A DNA stretch of 64,000 bases from Macropodus opercularis (GCA_030770545.1 CM061106.1:8970001-9034000), one strand, 5' to 3'. Counted from the first letter of the stretch, positions 35,011 through 46,644 are shown. Numbers and translations are program-made. Notes: generated from the letters alone by a model not told the origin.

Positions 35011-35513
35011 TTCTGTCACTCTCGTTGATTGTGTTGATGCTGTTGGTCTTCTGGTCAACTATCCATGCACTAGGGCCGCTCAGAGACGAAGGGTCCAGTA
35101 GGAGTGAACATAGGGTAGTCAGGACGAGGAGGTCCGTTGGTGTCGACTGGCCAGGGGTCCAGGGATGGACATCAAATGACCCCGCATGGAATTATATGGC
35201 AGAGAACACCTGGGTTGCTCAGTTGCCAAAAATGGAGTGGGAAAATGCTATGAACACTTTTAGTGTTCATGTGTCGTCCGGAAAGTCTGATAAACAGCGT
35301 GTATGTGGAGTTAAATGGCTGGGATGGCGTGTTCCTCGACCCACTTACGCGTGGGGAAAAGCTCAGTGCTCCATCAGAGTGAGAGAAAGTGAGATTGATT
35401 CAGAGACTGTGTGGATCGTAAGAGTTGGTTTTAGGCCTCCCATGGGGGGCTTAGAACAGCAGTATAGAGTTGAATGGAGTATGGTGATGAAAAAACGCAG
35501 ACAAACGAGGTGA
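34989..35513 (+). pseudogene. Putative retroviral env N-terminal fragment
   Basis: A 174-codon open frame overlapping the integrase frame by 22 nt, as env overlaps pol in many retroviruses. It has a hydrophobic segment at about residues 6-28, a basic stretch (RTRRS) and Trp-rich ectodomain-like sequence. It ends early, and no fusion peptide or transmembrane anchor follows in frame. Identity rests mainly on position, so it is tentative. Confidence 0.5.
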
Positions 35514-36260
35514 AAGTGTTGTTCTGCAGCCTTCAGGCTCCTTTACCTAGGAAAACACAGGGCAAGATCAGAGTTATGGGCCATTTAGAGAAGTTCCTAA
35601 AGCTGTAGGTAACGATTCAGCCCCTCAAGTGATGGAAAGAAGAATGGATGGTTCTGCAAAAAGTAGTGACAGGGTAACAGCGAAGCCAAACCGGGAGTTA
35701 TTGTCGAACTGGATGGACCAGACATTTACTGGTTGGGCCGAAGGCTTCGTCCTCTTTTTGTTGAATACTGTGTTTAGTTGGAGTTTAGAGTGTGATCGCA
35801 TGTTGCTAACTGTCACACAAGATCCTAGATCCTGGTGTAGGTCTGAATGTTTGTTGTATCTGGGGTCACCAAATTATCAGATATTGAATGACTTTTACTT
35901 TGAAGGGAAGACCAACACAGAACGGTGCCAGGAACTACATTGAGCAGAAGAGTGCGTTGCTGGGAATGCCGCAGGGAGCTCCATTTATTCCTGTCGGCCG
36001 TTTCGAATGTTTTGAAAGGATAGGGAAAGTGCCACTAGGCAAGGTGAGGTGAGATAGATGTAGTTACAGGTGGAAGATACCACCACTTAACTGTACAAAA
36101 CCTAATGCGAATCCAGCGATTTTAATCTCAGGGGACACAGGCCCTCTGAAGATTGTTAGTTGTCCGTATTTCGACCAAACTATAGCGTTAGCACATCTTA
36201 TATATGCTTACTTATACTTTGGTTTTTTCTTCTTAAAGGTGATGTGCACTAGTTAAAATC
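35514..36260 (+). mobile_element. Downstream part of the retroviral remnant
   Basis: Several short open frames (for example 35629-35943) continue the W/C-containing composition of the env region. A segment near 36200-36260 recurs at 4885-4945. No 3' LTR is found at the expected place. Confidence 0.4.
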
Positions 36261-37098
36261 GCCAACAAATGAACTTCAGTGTCCACTTTCCAATGATTTC
36301 ATTCAAGTTGTGTGAGTGACATGTTTTCTAGTTTCACTGTAAGTTCAGCAGCTCATTACACCTGAACCATATCCGGTGCAGTGTGTTAGTTCAGAAGGTC
36401 CAACAATCATCTAACAGAGATGATCCAGCTGGATGTGCTGCGGCAGGAGTTTGATGCTTTAGTTACTGAGACGGTTCCATGGTGGTTAATGTTGTTTACG
36501 TCGTCTAGGTCTAGATTCTCTGTGCGTTCAGCATGTGAGCAGCAGTGAGTAGAGGGAGAGAGACCATCCGCACAGAAACGTGTAAAAGCCAATTCTGTCT
36601 GTGCTCGTGAAACACATCTGACACCAAGGAGAGAGACATGCACCAGAAAATTAATGTAAATTAAAAATTAAAATGTCATTTATTCAAGTAAAGTAACAAT
36701 CAACATAATTCCTCCTCATGCGTCCGGACAATAAAACAATATTCTGTGATAGACAAAATATAAACAAACAAGGTCCATATCCCAGTAGCGTGTTTCTCAG
36801 TTTGACCAGAAGAACCGGTCCACACGCTCTGATTCACGATAGATCCTGAAACACAGGAAAGAGACGATGACACATGGGAAACGTGGCTTCACTTGGCTGA
36901 GTTCTCCTCCGGTATGAAGGACACAGAAACTCACGCTGGTCCAAACCACAGCCTCCACTGCCCCCTACTGCTGAAGATAAAGCTCTGCCCTGGACCAAAC
37001 TAGATGTTGCTCACATTAAGGCAAAAGTCATTCTGTCCACACTAATGAGACAAATGACACCAACTGACATCACACACACATCCACACATGTGAGCACA
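36261..37098. other. Intergenic; possible minus-strand terminal exon
   Basis: The minus strand at about 36846-36795 has an acceptor (tgtttcag) followed by a short open frame IYRESERVDRFFWSN-stop, with AATAAA (minus) near 36680. It could be a last exon of an unseen minus-strand gene; no upstream exon was identified. Confidence 0.25.
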
Positions 37099-37560
37099 CG
37101 TCAGTGGAGCATCACACTGACTCACTAAGAGCAGATCTAAGGTCAGTGGAGCATCACACTGACTCACTAAGAGCAGATCTAAGGGCAGTGGAGCATCACA
37201 CTGACTCACTAAGAGCAGATCTAAGGTCAGCGGAACATCACACTGACTCGCTAAGAGCAGATCTAAGGTCAGCGGAGCATCACACTGACTCACTAAGAGC
37301 AGATCTAAGGTCAGTGGAGCATCACACTGACTCACTAAGAGCAGATCTAAGGTCAGTGGAGCATCACACTGACTCGCTAAGAGCAGATCTAAGGTCAGCG
37401 GAGCATCACACTGACTCACTAAGAGCAGATCTGAGGTCAGCGGAGCATCACACTGACTCACTAAGAGCAGATCTAAGGTCAGCGGAGCATCACACTGACT
37501 CGCTAAGAGCAGATCTAAGGTCAGCGGAGCATCGCACTGATCACATTTAAGGTCAGTGGG
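37099..37560. repeat. 42-bp minisatellite (about 11 copies)
   Basis: Unit 'gtcagtggagcatcacactg...' of 42 bp, about 11 copies with few point differences (gtcagtgg/gtcagcgg; cactaag/cgctaag). Because 42 is a multiple of three, the array stays open on both strands (14-residue repeat RSVEHHTDSLRADL on +). I judge it non-coding. Confidence 0.95.
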
Positions 37561-38171
37561 ACATTTCTGATCATGGTTCAGTCTCATCTATTTTCATTCT
37601 GATTCTTCCCCATTTCCATGAGCTTCTGTCCTCTCAGCCTTTCTGCTACTTTCATTAGAGAATTTATGTTTAATTACACAGTTTAACCAACGTTTCTAAA
37701 TCGTGTCTTGTTCCAGTTTCCATCTTGAGCAGCAGGGACTTCAGTCGAGTTCAGAGCAGAAGTGCAGCAGCTTCCTTCCAGCTCATCTGAACGTCTTGGA
37801 CTGAAGCTCAAACACCTGCACACGTTTAGCATCAAGTCTGCTGACTCGGCAGATTTCACTGTCGATAAAATGCTGAGTCATCGGTTTAGTGACAACTTCC
37901 TGTTGGTCCATGAAAGACAGAATAACTGTGTGGTGACCAACATCTTCTCTGCTTGGAAACATCAACTGCCACAACAACAACAGTCGTCTTCATGATCACA
38001 ACAAGCTTCTGGCTGATCTGATGCTGACTGTTCTCTCTGTCTCTGTCTTTCTGCCACAGCTTCACTGAGAAGGTTGGAGCTTTACAGGAAACACTGGAAT
38101 CTCTGCTGTGACACTGACTGAATTAACAAGACTGATGGAAGCAGCAAAGACTGACTCCAACCTCTACTGAC
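37561..38171. other. 3' flank of NLR gene; unassigned exon-like sequence
   Basis: On the plus strand 37717-37995 is open after an acceptor-like 'ttgttccag', and 38061-38110 reads FTEKVGALQETLESLL-stop after another acceptor. These could be the last exons of a plus-strand gene, but I recognise no family. No B30.2/SPRY exon, which ends many fish NLR genes, is seen on the minus strand here. Confidence 0.25.
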
Positions 38172-38178
38172 CTCAGAG

Positions 38179-41100
38179 TCACCAGTTGACAGATTGGACC
38201 AGGTCACGAAGACGCTTCACTGATGAATCCTGCAGGTTGTTTCCTCTCAGGTCCAGTTGAGTCAGATGAGACGGGTTGGACTTCAGAGCTGAGGCCAGAG
38301 AATCACAGCTGATGTCTGACAACCAGCAGCGTCTCAATCTGAATAAAGAACCAAAGATGAAACAGTAGAAAACAAAGAGTCAGCTTGAAATCATTCAGTG
38401 TCTCATCGTATGTTTGGAGCTGAAGACGCTTCAGGAAGTAGAAGTTTAGAAACTAGAAGCTCACAGAAACATTTGATACTGAGGAAACATTTAATGGAGT
38501 GAAACTGATGAAACCAATCAAACAAGCAGATCCAGAACTTCTGATTACGACATCTTGGGTTTGAATATTGAGTCAGAACCAACATTATGGAGCCTAAAAA
38601 AAAGTGTTGGAGCATCAGCTACTGGTCACAGATTTGATATTTTCTGACTGATTAAATGTTGTTTCGTTTATACAGTAGTTGCAGTGACAAAATGAAGATA
38701 TGATTAAACAAAACTAAAAACAAATGAAACCACAGAAGAAGAAACCAGTCGTTGCCATGGAGACCCTCAGTGTGGATCAGTAGAACATCAGTCTCATGTC
38801 TGCAGTTTAGCGTCAGCACAACGTTCACATCACATTAATCTACACAGAACTAAAACATGGAGTCTGACCTCAGAGTCTCCAGTCGACAGTGAGGACTCTC
38901 CAGAAAACCACACAGATGCTTCACTGATGAATCCTGCAGGTTGTTCCAGCTCAGGTCCAGTTGTGTCAGATGTGACGGGTTGGACTTCAGAGCTGAGGCC
39001 AGAGAATCATAGCTGATCTTTGACAACCTGCAGCAACTCAATCTGAATAAAGAACCAAAGATGAAACAGTAGAAAACAAAGAGTCAGCTTGAAACCATTC
39101 AGTGTCTCATCATGTGTTTGGAGCTGAAGACGCTTCAGGAAGAAGAAGTTTACAAACTAGAAGCTCACAGAAACATTTGATACTGAGGAAACATTTAATG
39201 GAGTCAAACTGATGGAACCAGTCAAACAAGCAGATCCAGAACTTCTGTTTACGGCGTCTTGGGTTTGAATATTGAGTCAGAACCAACATGATGGAGCCTT
39301 AGAAAAGTGTTGGAGCATCAGCTACTGGTCACAGATTTCACTCAGGTCCAGTTGAGTCAGATGTGACGGGTTGGACTTCAGAGCTGAGGCCAGAGAATCA
39401 CAGCTGATCCTTGACAACCAGCAGCGACTCAAATTGAATAAAGAACCAAAGATGAAACAGTAGAAAACAAAGAGTCAGCTTGTCCGTGGAGATTCTCATT
39501 CATCAAGGTGAAGTTGTCTGAAGGTTGAGTCATGGAAACTGGACTTCTTCTAGTTAGAAACGTTTCTCCACTTATCCAGGTGGCTTCTTCAGTCTGTGGG
39601 AAGTTGCTGAAGACCACTAATTTATCCTCCAGTTTGGTTTCACTTCACACCTGTGTAGAATGGGTTCATTATGTGAACAGAGGGGCTGTTCACCTGGACA
39701 TGTACGGCTTCTCTGACGCATTGTTCAAACCACCTGTCTTCTCTGTCCAGAATGTGAACGACCCTGTAATGGTCAATGGATCATCTGCTGTAGTTGATCT
39801 GGGACTTTATGTTCAGTGTCTGGTATTTGGAACAGTCGTACATTTGTATAATGGATCTTGTTCTTTGCTCCACTTTCATCCTTTCACTTCTTGCTGATTG
39901 TTTGTAGCTGTGGTAACAGTTGAATTTCTCCACTGTGGGATCAGTAGAATGATCTTCTCTCATCTTCCATCCTTGGCTAATGAGGCTGATTCTTCTTCAT
40001 CTCTCTGGTGCAGTGTGGTCCTTCATCCATCAGGAGGGGCCTCTTAGTTCTCCACATTTGTTGTGTGTCAGTCAGTGAGTGTGTATATTGTGTTTTCCAC
40101 GGGTTTGTGTGTCTAGTGTGTCCTCCCTGGTCCGTGTCTCTGCTTGTGCTGTCCCTCGTCCTGTCCCTTGGCCTCTAGCTCGGTTCGTTGCTTTGGTTAA
40201 TTCTTGTGGGTTAGAGTTGAGTCAGTCTCAGGCGTTGGCTTCACCTTGTCAGCTTCCTGCTCTAGCAGCTGCTTTGTGTTCTAGTTTTCTATTGGCTGCT
40301 CTTCTCCTGTCGTGTGCAGTGATTGTTTTGTTCTCGTGTTCAGGGATTCATTGACGTCATAGGTCTGTTACTGTCGTCTCCGGTTCTCTCAGAACCTTTG
40401 TGTCAGTCCTGTTCAGAGTGTTGCAGTTTCTGTTCTGGTTCCACAGTGTTTGTCTTTCTCTGTTATCTGAACTAATATCTGGTGACTTGAGATTAGTCTC
40501 TGTCTCTTTCTGCATCTGGGCCCTGCCCTGGTCCGGTTTGAGCTACTGCAACAATATCTCTTTGGTGTATTAGTCAAATGTGCTGCCTTTATATAAATAT
40601 TATATATTATGCCTTCATAGACTTTGTAATAACAGATTCTCATTAGATTTATTTCCTGTCTGTGTCTTTTCATTTAAACCAAACCAAATGTGGCCTTAAC
40701 TACAGACACTAGAAACCCTACGTGTTCAATGTATTTGAAGAGAGACGTGATGAACCAAATGTAAAATAACAGTGAGGCTGTAGCTCATCGTTTACACGTT
40801 GGACACATCCTGACCTGAGACTTTCCAGATGGCACTGTGGGCTCTCCAGTCCAGCAGAAAGCAGCTTCACTCCTGAATCCTGCAGGTCGTTGTCACTCAG
40901 GTCCAGTTGTCTCAGACTAGAGGACTGGGAGCTGAGAACTGAGGACAGAGCTTCAAGGCCTCTTTCTGAGATGTTACAGCCACTGAGCCTGAAAAACAGT
41001 CAGAGACAGAGAGAAACCATCAGGAGTGTGGGTACTGGCTCAGAGAGACCACTGCTTCCTGGACTGTCAGTGACCCATGGGACAGAAACCTGCTCACTGG

Positions 41101-44100
41101 TTCTCTGTGGACATCACTAAATAAAGGTGATGCTGTCTGCTCAGAGGTAGTAGCTTCATGCTGATGGGGCAGACTTGACAGACTCCAGAGCAGCAGTAAA
41201 GGAGGTGGGGTGAGCTCCCTGTTGGCGAGCGGGAAACCACACCTAGAACCAGGGAGATGTGGTGCAGAGGCAGAAGCTACCAGAACTGGTGGAGAGGACC
41301 ACTGGACCTCCCAAGGTGCTGATGGAGTCTGTGCTGCTCAGTGTGATGCTGTGGTTTGCTGGGTGTGAAGACAACATGGAGGTGGAGGACACCAACACAT
41401 GGTGAACATTTAACCAGTCCAACCAGTCTCTTCTACGTACCTCAGGCTTTTAAGGTTGATGTGGTCAAACCTTCACTGAACAAACCTGCTCTCAACCCTG
41501 GAGAACTAGCAGCTATAGGCCAACATCTAATCTGCCCTTTCTTTCTAAATCGTCGTAGTCAGACGAACCATGTGACCACCTCTGTTTCCATGATTCCAGT
41601 GTGTTGTCTCACTTCAACAGGCTTTAGTTCTATTAACACACGTTAACACTGTTAATGTGTCTAATGTGTAGATGAATCATTCAGCTCAGCTGCAGACGTC
41701 TCTGGCTGAGGACAACTCCAGGCTGTTGATACACATTTCAGTCATGTGAGGACTTACACAGCTTTGTTGGAGGCTTTGACGACTGGCAGCAGCCTCAGCA
41801 GAGCCTCCTCTGAACCAGAGTATTTCTGCAGGTCAAACACATCCAGATCTTCTTGTGATGACAGTAAGATGAAGACCAGAGCTGACCACTGAGCAGGAGA
41901 CAGTTCATGTGTGGAGAGACGTCCTGATCTCAGGTTCTGTTGGATCTGCTTCACTAGAGAACCATCATTCAGTTCATTCAGACAGTGGAACAGGTTAATG
42001 CTTCTCTCTGCAGGCAGATCCTCCCTGAGCTTCTTCTTGATGTACTGGACTGTTTTCTGATTGGTCTGTGAGCTACTTCCTGTCTGGGTCATCAGACCTT
42101 GTAGTAGACTCTGATTGGTCTGCAGTGAAAGACCGAGGAGGAAGCGGAGGAACAGGTCCAGGTGTCCATTTGAACTCTGTAAGGCCTGGTCCACAGCGTT
42201 CTGGTAGAAATGTGTCTCTGCAGATGTGTCTTCTCTTGTTTTAGACTCCTGGGAAGTTGATTGTTGCTGTGACAGCAGATTGACTCCAGAGTTGATGAAG
42301 GTCAGATGGACGTGAAGAGCAGCCAGAAACTCCTGAACACTCAGATGGACGAAGCAGAACACCTTGTCCTGGTACAGTCCTCTCTCCTCTCTAAAGACCT
42401 GTGTGAACACTCCTGAGTAAACTGAGGCTGCTCTGACATCGATGCCACACTCTGTCAGGTCTGACTCGTAGAAGATCAGGTTTCCTTTCTGCAGCTGCTC
42501 TAAAGCCACTTTTCCCAGAGACTCAATCATCTCCCTGCTCTTTTCATTCCAGTGTGGATCTGTCTCAGCTCCTCCATCGTACTTGATGTTCTTCACTTTG
42601 GTCTGAACCACCAGGAAGTGGATGTACATCTCAGTCAGGGTCTTGGGCAGCTCTCCTCCCTCTCTGGTTCTCAGCAGATCCTCCAGAACCGTAGCAGTGA
42701 TCCAGCAGAAGACTGGGATGTGACACATGATGTGGAGGCTTCGTGATGTCTTGATGTGGGAGATGATGGTTCTGGCCTGCTGCTCATCTCTGAACCTCTT
42801 CCTGAAGTACTGCACCTTCTGTGGGTCAGTGAACCCTCTGACCTCTGTCACCATGTCAACACACCCAGGAGGGATCTGATTGGCTGCTGCAGGTCGTGTG
42901 GTGATCCAGAGGCGAGCAGAGGGAAGCAGGTTCCCCCTGATGAGGTTTGTCAGCAGCACATCCACTGAGGTGGACTCTGTGACATCAGTCAGGGTTTCAG
43001 TCTGGTGGAAGTCCAGAGGAAGTCGACTCTCATCCAGACCGTCCAAGATGAACACGACCTGGAACTGTTCAAAGCTGCAGATTCCTGCTGCTTTGGTTCC
43101 AGTGAAGAAGTGATGAACAAGTTCCACCAAGCTGAACTTTTGCTCTTTCAGCACGTTCAGCTCTCTGAAGGTGAATGGAAACGTGAAGTGTACGTCCTGG
43201 TTGGCTTTGCCTTCAGCCCAGTCCAGAGTGAACTTCTGTGTCAGGACTGTTTTCCCAACGCCAGCCACTCCCTTGGTCACCACGGTTCTGATGGGTCCAT
43301 CTCTTCCAGCTGAGCCTTTAAAGACGTCTTCTAGTCTGATGGTTGTTTCTGCTCTGTGTGGTTTCCTGGAGGCTGCTTCAATCTGTCTGACCTCATGTTC
43401 ATGGTTGACCTCTCCAGTCCCTCCCTCTGTGATGTAGAGCTCTGTGTAGATCTGGTTCAGAAGGGTTGGGTTTCCTGCTTTAGCGATGCCTTCAAACACA
43501 CACTGGAACTTCTTCTTCAGCTGAGATTTAAGTTGATGCTCACAAGCTGTAGCAGGAGATCCTGAAAGTCCTAACAAAAATAATGATTCAGGCAATATAA
43601 TGGCAGAATGACAATAGTAAATGTGTGTTTGATGTTAAACGTTGAGATAAATCCTCTTACGTCTCTGCAGACAGTCAGCCAGCTCCTCCTGCTTCATCCT
43701 CCTCAGGAAGTTCAGTGTGATCTTCAGAAATGCGTCTCTGCTGCTCCTCCTCTGCTCTTCATCCTCACCATCCAACGCCTCCTCATCCTCCCTCTGACTC
43801 TCTAAGCATTCTGGGTAATCTGGAGTCAGAACCTTCTGCATCTTCTTCAGCTCGTTCTTCACAAACGTGACAATGTTGTCCTCCAGCAGCTGGAACAGAA
43901 ACTCTATGAATGACACCATCCAACTAAAAGCATGGAGCCAAACATCAGATCCATGTTGGACACACTGACAATCCACTGGTGTAAAAGTGCAGCATGGAGA
44001 CGATTGAACACAACAGATGAAAGTAGTGGTTGTCATGTACAGACCATAAACATGGAGTCCAGGTGTGTTTGGTGCTGCTGGGCAGACTGACCACTGGGAA

Positions 44101-44965
44101 CCTCTGAGCTCTGCTGGTCCACTCTGTGGAGGAACCATGAAGAATGAGCTCACATGATGTGAGTCCACACAGAGACACACACAAGGCAAAGGTCCATGAC
44201 GTGATGCTTGATGTGAGCAGTGAGTCAGAGACTCCCTGTAGCGGTGAAGCTTTACTGTCACAGTCAGTTTGGTTCCGTCTCAGCAGCTCTGAACAACATC
44301 TATCTCTGCCTCCCTCACTGAACAATGCTGACGTGTTGGAAGCAGCTGCTTCCTTTGACGTCTGCCTGCAAGTCAGCACTTCATTAGAAGAGGAGCAGCC
44401 CCTGTGACCCTCTACAGGATCAGAGCTTTAGCTACTGGCTGGATGGAGATTTGATCCATGATCAGAGTGTTTGCTGGAAGAACAGTGAAAAAAACTTCTC
44501 CTTCACATTAACACTTCAAACACAAACCAACTGACTCACATCAGAAACAAACAACACAACTATTGATCATCATAGAAAGTTTACATGAGATTGTTCAACC
44601 TGATTCAAACTGACAACAACTCACTTTGACTCTGAGGCAGGTTGGTCTTTAAAATGAATAATAATCTCCTTTGACCAGTTGCTCTTGAAGGACACACAAC
44701 TGGGTTCAGGTCCAGCTTCAGCAGGTTCTTGTCTCTGATGGGACCTGATAGAAAAACTACTTAGTGACTCTCACATATTCAGTGGACGTTTCCTTCATCA
44801 ATGACCAATAATAGTGAATCTTAAACAGTGTGTGTGACTTGGAGACAGAATCATCAGATGGTCTCAGTCATCTCACCTCTGAGCTTTGGTCTGGCTCTCA
44901 TGGTCCCCACACAGAGTGGTTTTAGAGGGAGGGGCTCCCTCCTCTCTGTCCTCACACTGATTCAT
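38179..44965 (-). CDS. NLRC3-like NOD-like receptor (FISNA-NACHT-LRR), fish type
   Basis: Cytosolic innate immune sensor of the fish-specific NLR-C group; ligand unknown. Exons on the minus strand: 44965-44877 ([20 protein letters not shown], the usual first exon of these genes), 44744-44625 ([13 protein letters not shown]), 43889-43661 ([14 protein letters not shown]...ECLESQ), 43570-41758 (FISNA then NACHT), 40988-40815 and 39042-38869 (LRR exons of exactly 174 nt), and 38338-38179 (last LRR, stop). In the NACHT exon: Walker A GVAGVGKT, Walker B region FILDGLDES, then [11 protein letters not shown] and the winged-helix part. Exons 43889 to 38338 join in consistent phase. Exon 44625 to 43889 does not, so a small linker exon is missing from my model. 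The last LRR exon is 167 nt where 174 is normal, and the shift gives VQSVNW-stop, ending the protein with only three LRRs and no B30.2. NACHT is fully open, so it may be a functional short form. Confidence 0.88.
39045..39440 (-). pseudogene. Broken LRR exon and duplicated intron inside the NLR gene
   Basis: 39432-39345 (minus) matches the first half of an LRR exon ([20 protein letters not shown] type), but the acceptor CAG has become CAA and the second half is replaced by intron-like sequence. The intron at 39045-39330 is nearly identical to 38341-38640, so exon plus intron was duplicated in tandem and one copy partly deleted. Confidence 0.8.
39540..39955 (+). repeat. Dispersed repeat cluster in an NLR intron
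   Basis: 39540-39655 matches 34215-34335. 39785-39860 matches 32400-32470, and 39900-39950 is a LINE-type tail ('tgaatttctccactgtggga'). Confidence 0.6.
40015..40550 (+). mobile_element. Possible Gypsy-type solo LTR in an NLR intron
   Basis: A T/G-rich, long repeat-like stretch ending 'tctgcatctgggccctgccc' and then '...ctactgcaaca', a terminal pattern of fish Gypsy LTRs. Boundaries and target duplication are not established. Confidence 0.35.
41425..41645 (+). mobile_element. LINE (L2-like) reverse transcriptase 5' fragment in an NLR intron
   Basis: Reads [20 protein letters not shown] then '[14 protein letters not shown]', the degraded start of the L2 reverse transcriptase domain (usual PxxFKxAxVxPLLKKPxLDPxxLxNYRPISNLPF). 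Antisense to the NLR gene. Confidence 0.8.
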
Positions 44966-45355
44966 GTCCACATCAGCTCACACACACTTTCTACCTGCAT
45001 GTGGAGACAAACACACATCATTCATCTGCACATCAGCTGAAATCCTCCTTCCATCATTAGTCAAATATCAGCTGCTCTGCTTCTACTGTTGTTAATGACA
45101 CTGAGGGGAAGTTTGCTGCAGCTTCATGGCTCCATCTAGTGGCTGATGTAGAAGTAGAGCAGCTTCCACTGCCTCCCACTGAACTGGTTAAAACGCCTGA
45201 TAAACTCATCAAACGTTCCCACTAAACATGAACAGTGAAGAGCAGCAGGACTGAAAATCAACGACACCAGAACATTTAACATCACACAGACGACAACAAC
45301 TATAATGAAACTACCAACGTAAATTAATGTAAACTCGCTGCATTTTGCTGGAGTT

Positions 45356-45478
<123 letters not shown>

Positions 45479-45830
45479 GTAGGACAGAAGAAAAGAATTA
45501 CAATAATTACAAAAAAATGAGTAAAATTTGTTTGACAGTATGTACATGTATGGACATAAAGTGTGAAGTTCCAAAATAAAAATAAAAATAAAATAACCTA
45601 TATGCAACATGTTCACCGCACGGCACACATCACACTATAAACATGCTTTCCAGTCATGTTGATGTGTTGTGGAGTCTTATTGCCGTGGGTATGAAGGACC
45701 TCCGGTAGCTCAGTCCTGCACTTCGGGTGCAGCAGTCTCGCACTGTGCGAGCTGCGTTGGTCCTCCACGGTTTGGTGCAGGGGGTGGGAGGGGTTGGCCA
45801 TGATGGACGACAGTTTCGCCGGCGTCCTTT
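45479..45830 (-). mobile_element. LINE 3'-terminal fragment
   Basis: The minus strand reads MANPSHPLHQTVEDQRSS then '...KCRTELPEVLHTHGNKTPQH' (shifted relative to the usual RYRRSFIPTAIRLLN), the C-terminus of a fish LINE ORF2. An A-rich 3' UTR follows, ending at the GATA tract. 5'-truncated. Confidence 0.75.
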
Positions 45831-46571
45831 ATTTATTTATTATTATTCATTTTATTTATTGTGTCATGTGACCTATATTTTCAGAATCTGTTCTAACGTG
45901 TGTCTACATGTCCCACAGAGGACACAACCCTCTATGTTCAGTGACATCAGATGATGAATGAACACGTCACATGTCTGACACATGGATCTGTTTCACGGAG
46001 AGATTTTCAGCCTAATGTCTGTTGAATATCTGACTCCAAACTAGTTTTACTGTGGTGATTTAGTGCTGATCACTAGATAAAACATCTGACACACGACTAA
46101 ATGGAAAAACAGGAACTAGGTTCCTGGTGCTGCAACACCCGTAGTGTGTCCATGTTTCTCTAGATGTGTTGTCATTAATGAAGATATTTATTCAGGTCCA
46201 ACTAAGCAGGACGTCACTAAAGGCCTAGGTTTGAAATGTATGACTGCTACTGCTGCTGAATGACACTTTCACATCAACTGTCTCTGGTGACAAAGAAGTC
46301 GCCATGTTGGCAAAACTGACTCTAGTTCTACTGTGACTCGACTGACACAACATAGAAGAGAAAGTCTGTTCATCACATTCTGATGAACTTTAACAAGCAA
46401 ACAGCAGATTTGTGCTGTTTGACGAAAAACAATGACAACAATTGTGAAAACAAAGAGTCAAATACTTCACCTTTATAAAGAAGAATTTCACTGAAGTTCG
46501 ACACAGACACAAAGTCTAACCAGGAAATGGAGGAGGAGCCTGGAACAGGAAATCTGAACCTTTTTCTTCTT
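45831..46571. other. Intergenic, nothing recognised
   Basis: Unique sequence upstream of the NLR gene's first exon and the LINE fragment; no motif I can support. Confidence 0.35.
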
Positions 46572-46644
46572 CGTCAACGCCGTTAAACACCACAGAAGAG
46601 GAAGCTTCTTTCTTCCTCTTCTGTGGTGTTTAACGGCGTTGACG
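46572..46644. repeat. Perfect 33-bp inverted repeat (hairpin, 7-nt loop)
   Basis: Left arm 46572-46604 (cgtcaacgccgttaaacacc...) and right arm 46612-46644 are exact reverse complements, separated by cttcttt. The structure could fold as a 33-bp hairpin in either strand's transcript. No element family recognised. Confidence 0.95.

Noticed and set aside
36795..36846. Possible terminal exon of a minus-strand gene (ends RFFWSN-stop)
   Set aside because: A single short exon with a poly(A) signal is not enough; no upstream exon found.
37099..37560. CRISPR-like regular repeat
   Set aside because: Units are contiguous with no spacers; it is a minisatellite in a vertebrate genome.
37042..37587. Repeat-protein-like frames on both strands
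   Set aside because: Explained by a 42-bp minisatellite whose length is divisible by three; no start context or splicing.
37717..38110. Possible C-terminal exons of a plus-strand gene (ends ALQETLESLL-stop)
   Set aside because: Exon-like signals exist but no family match and no upstream exons, so no product is claimed.
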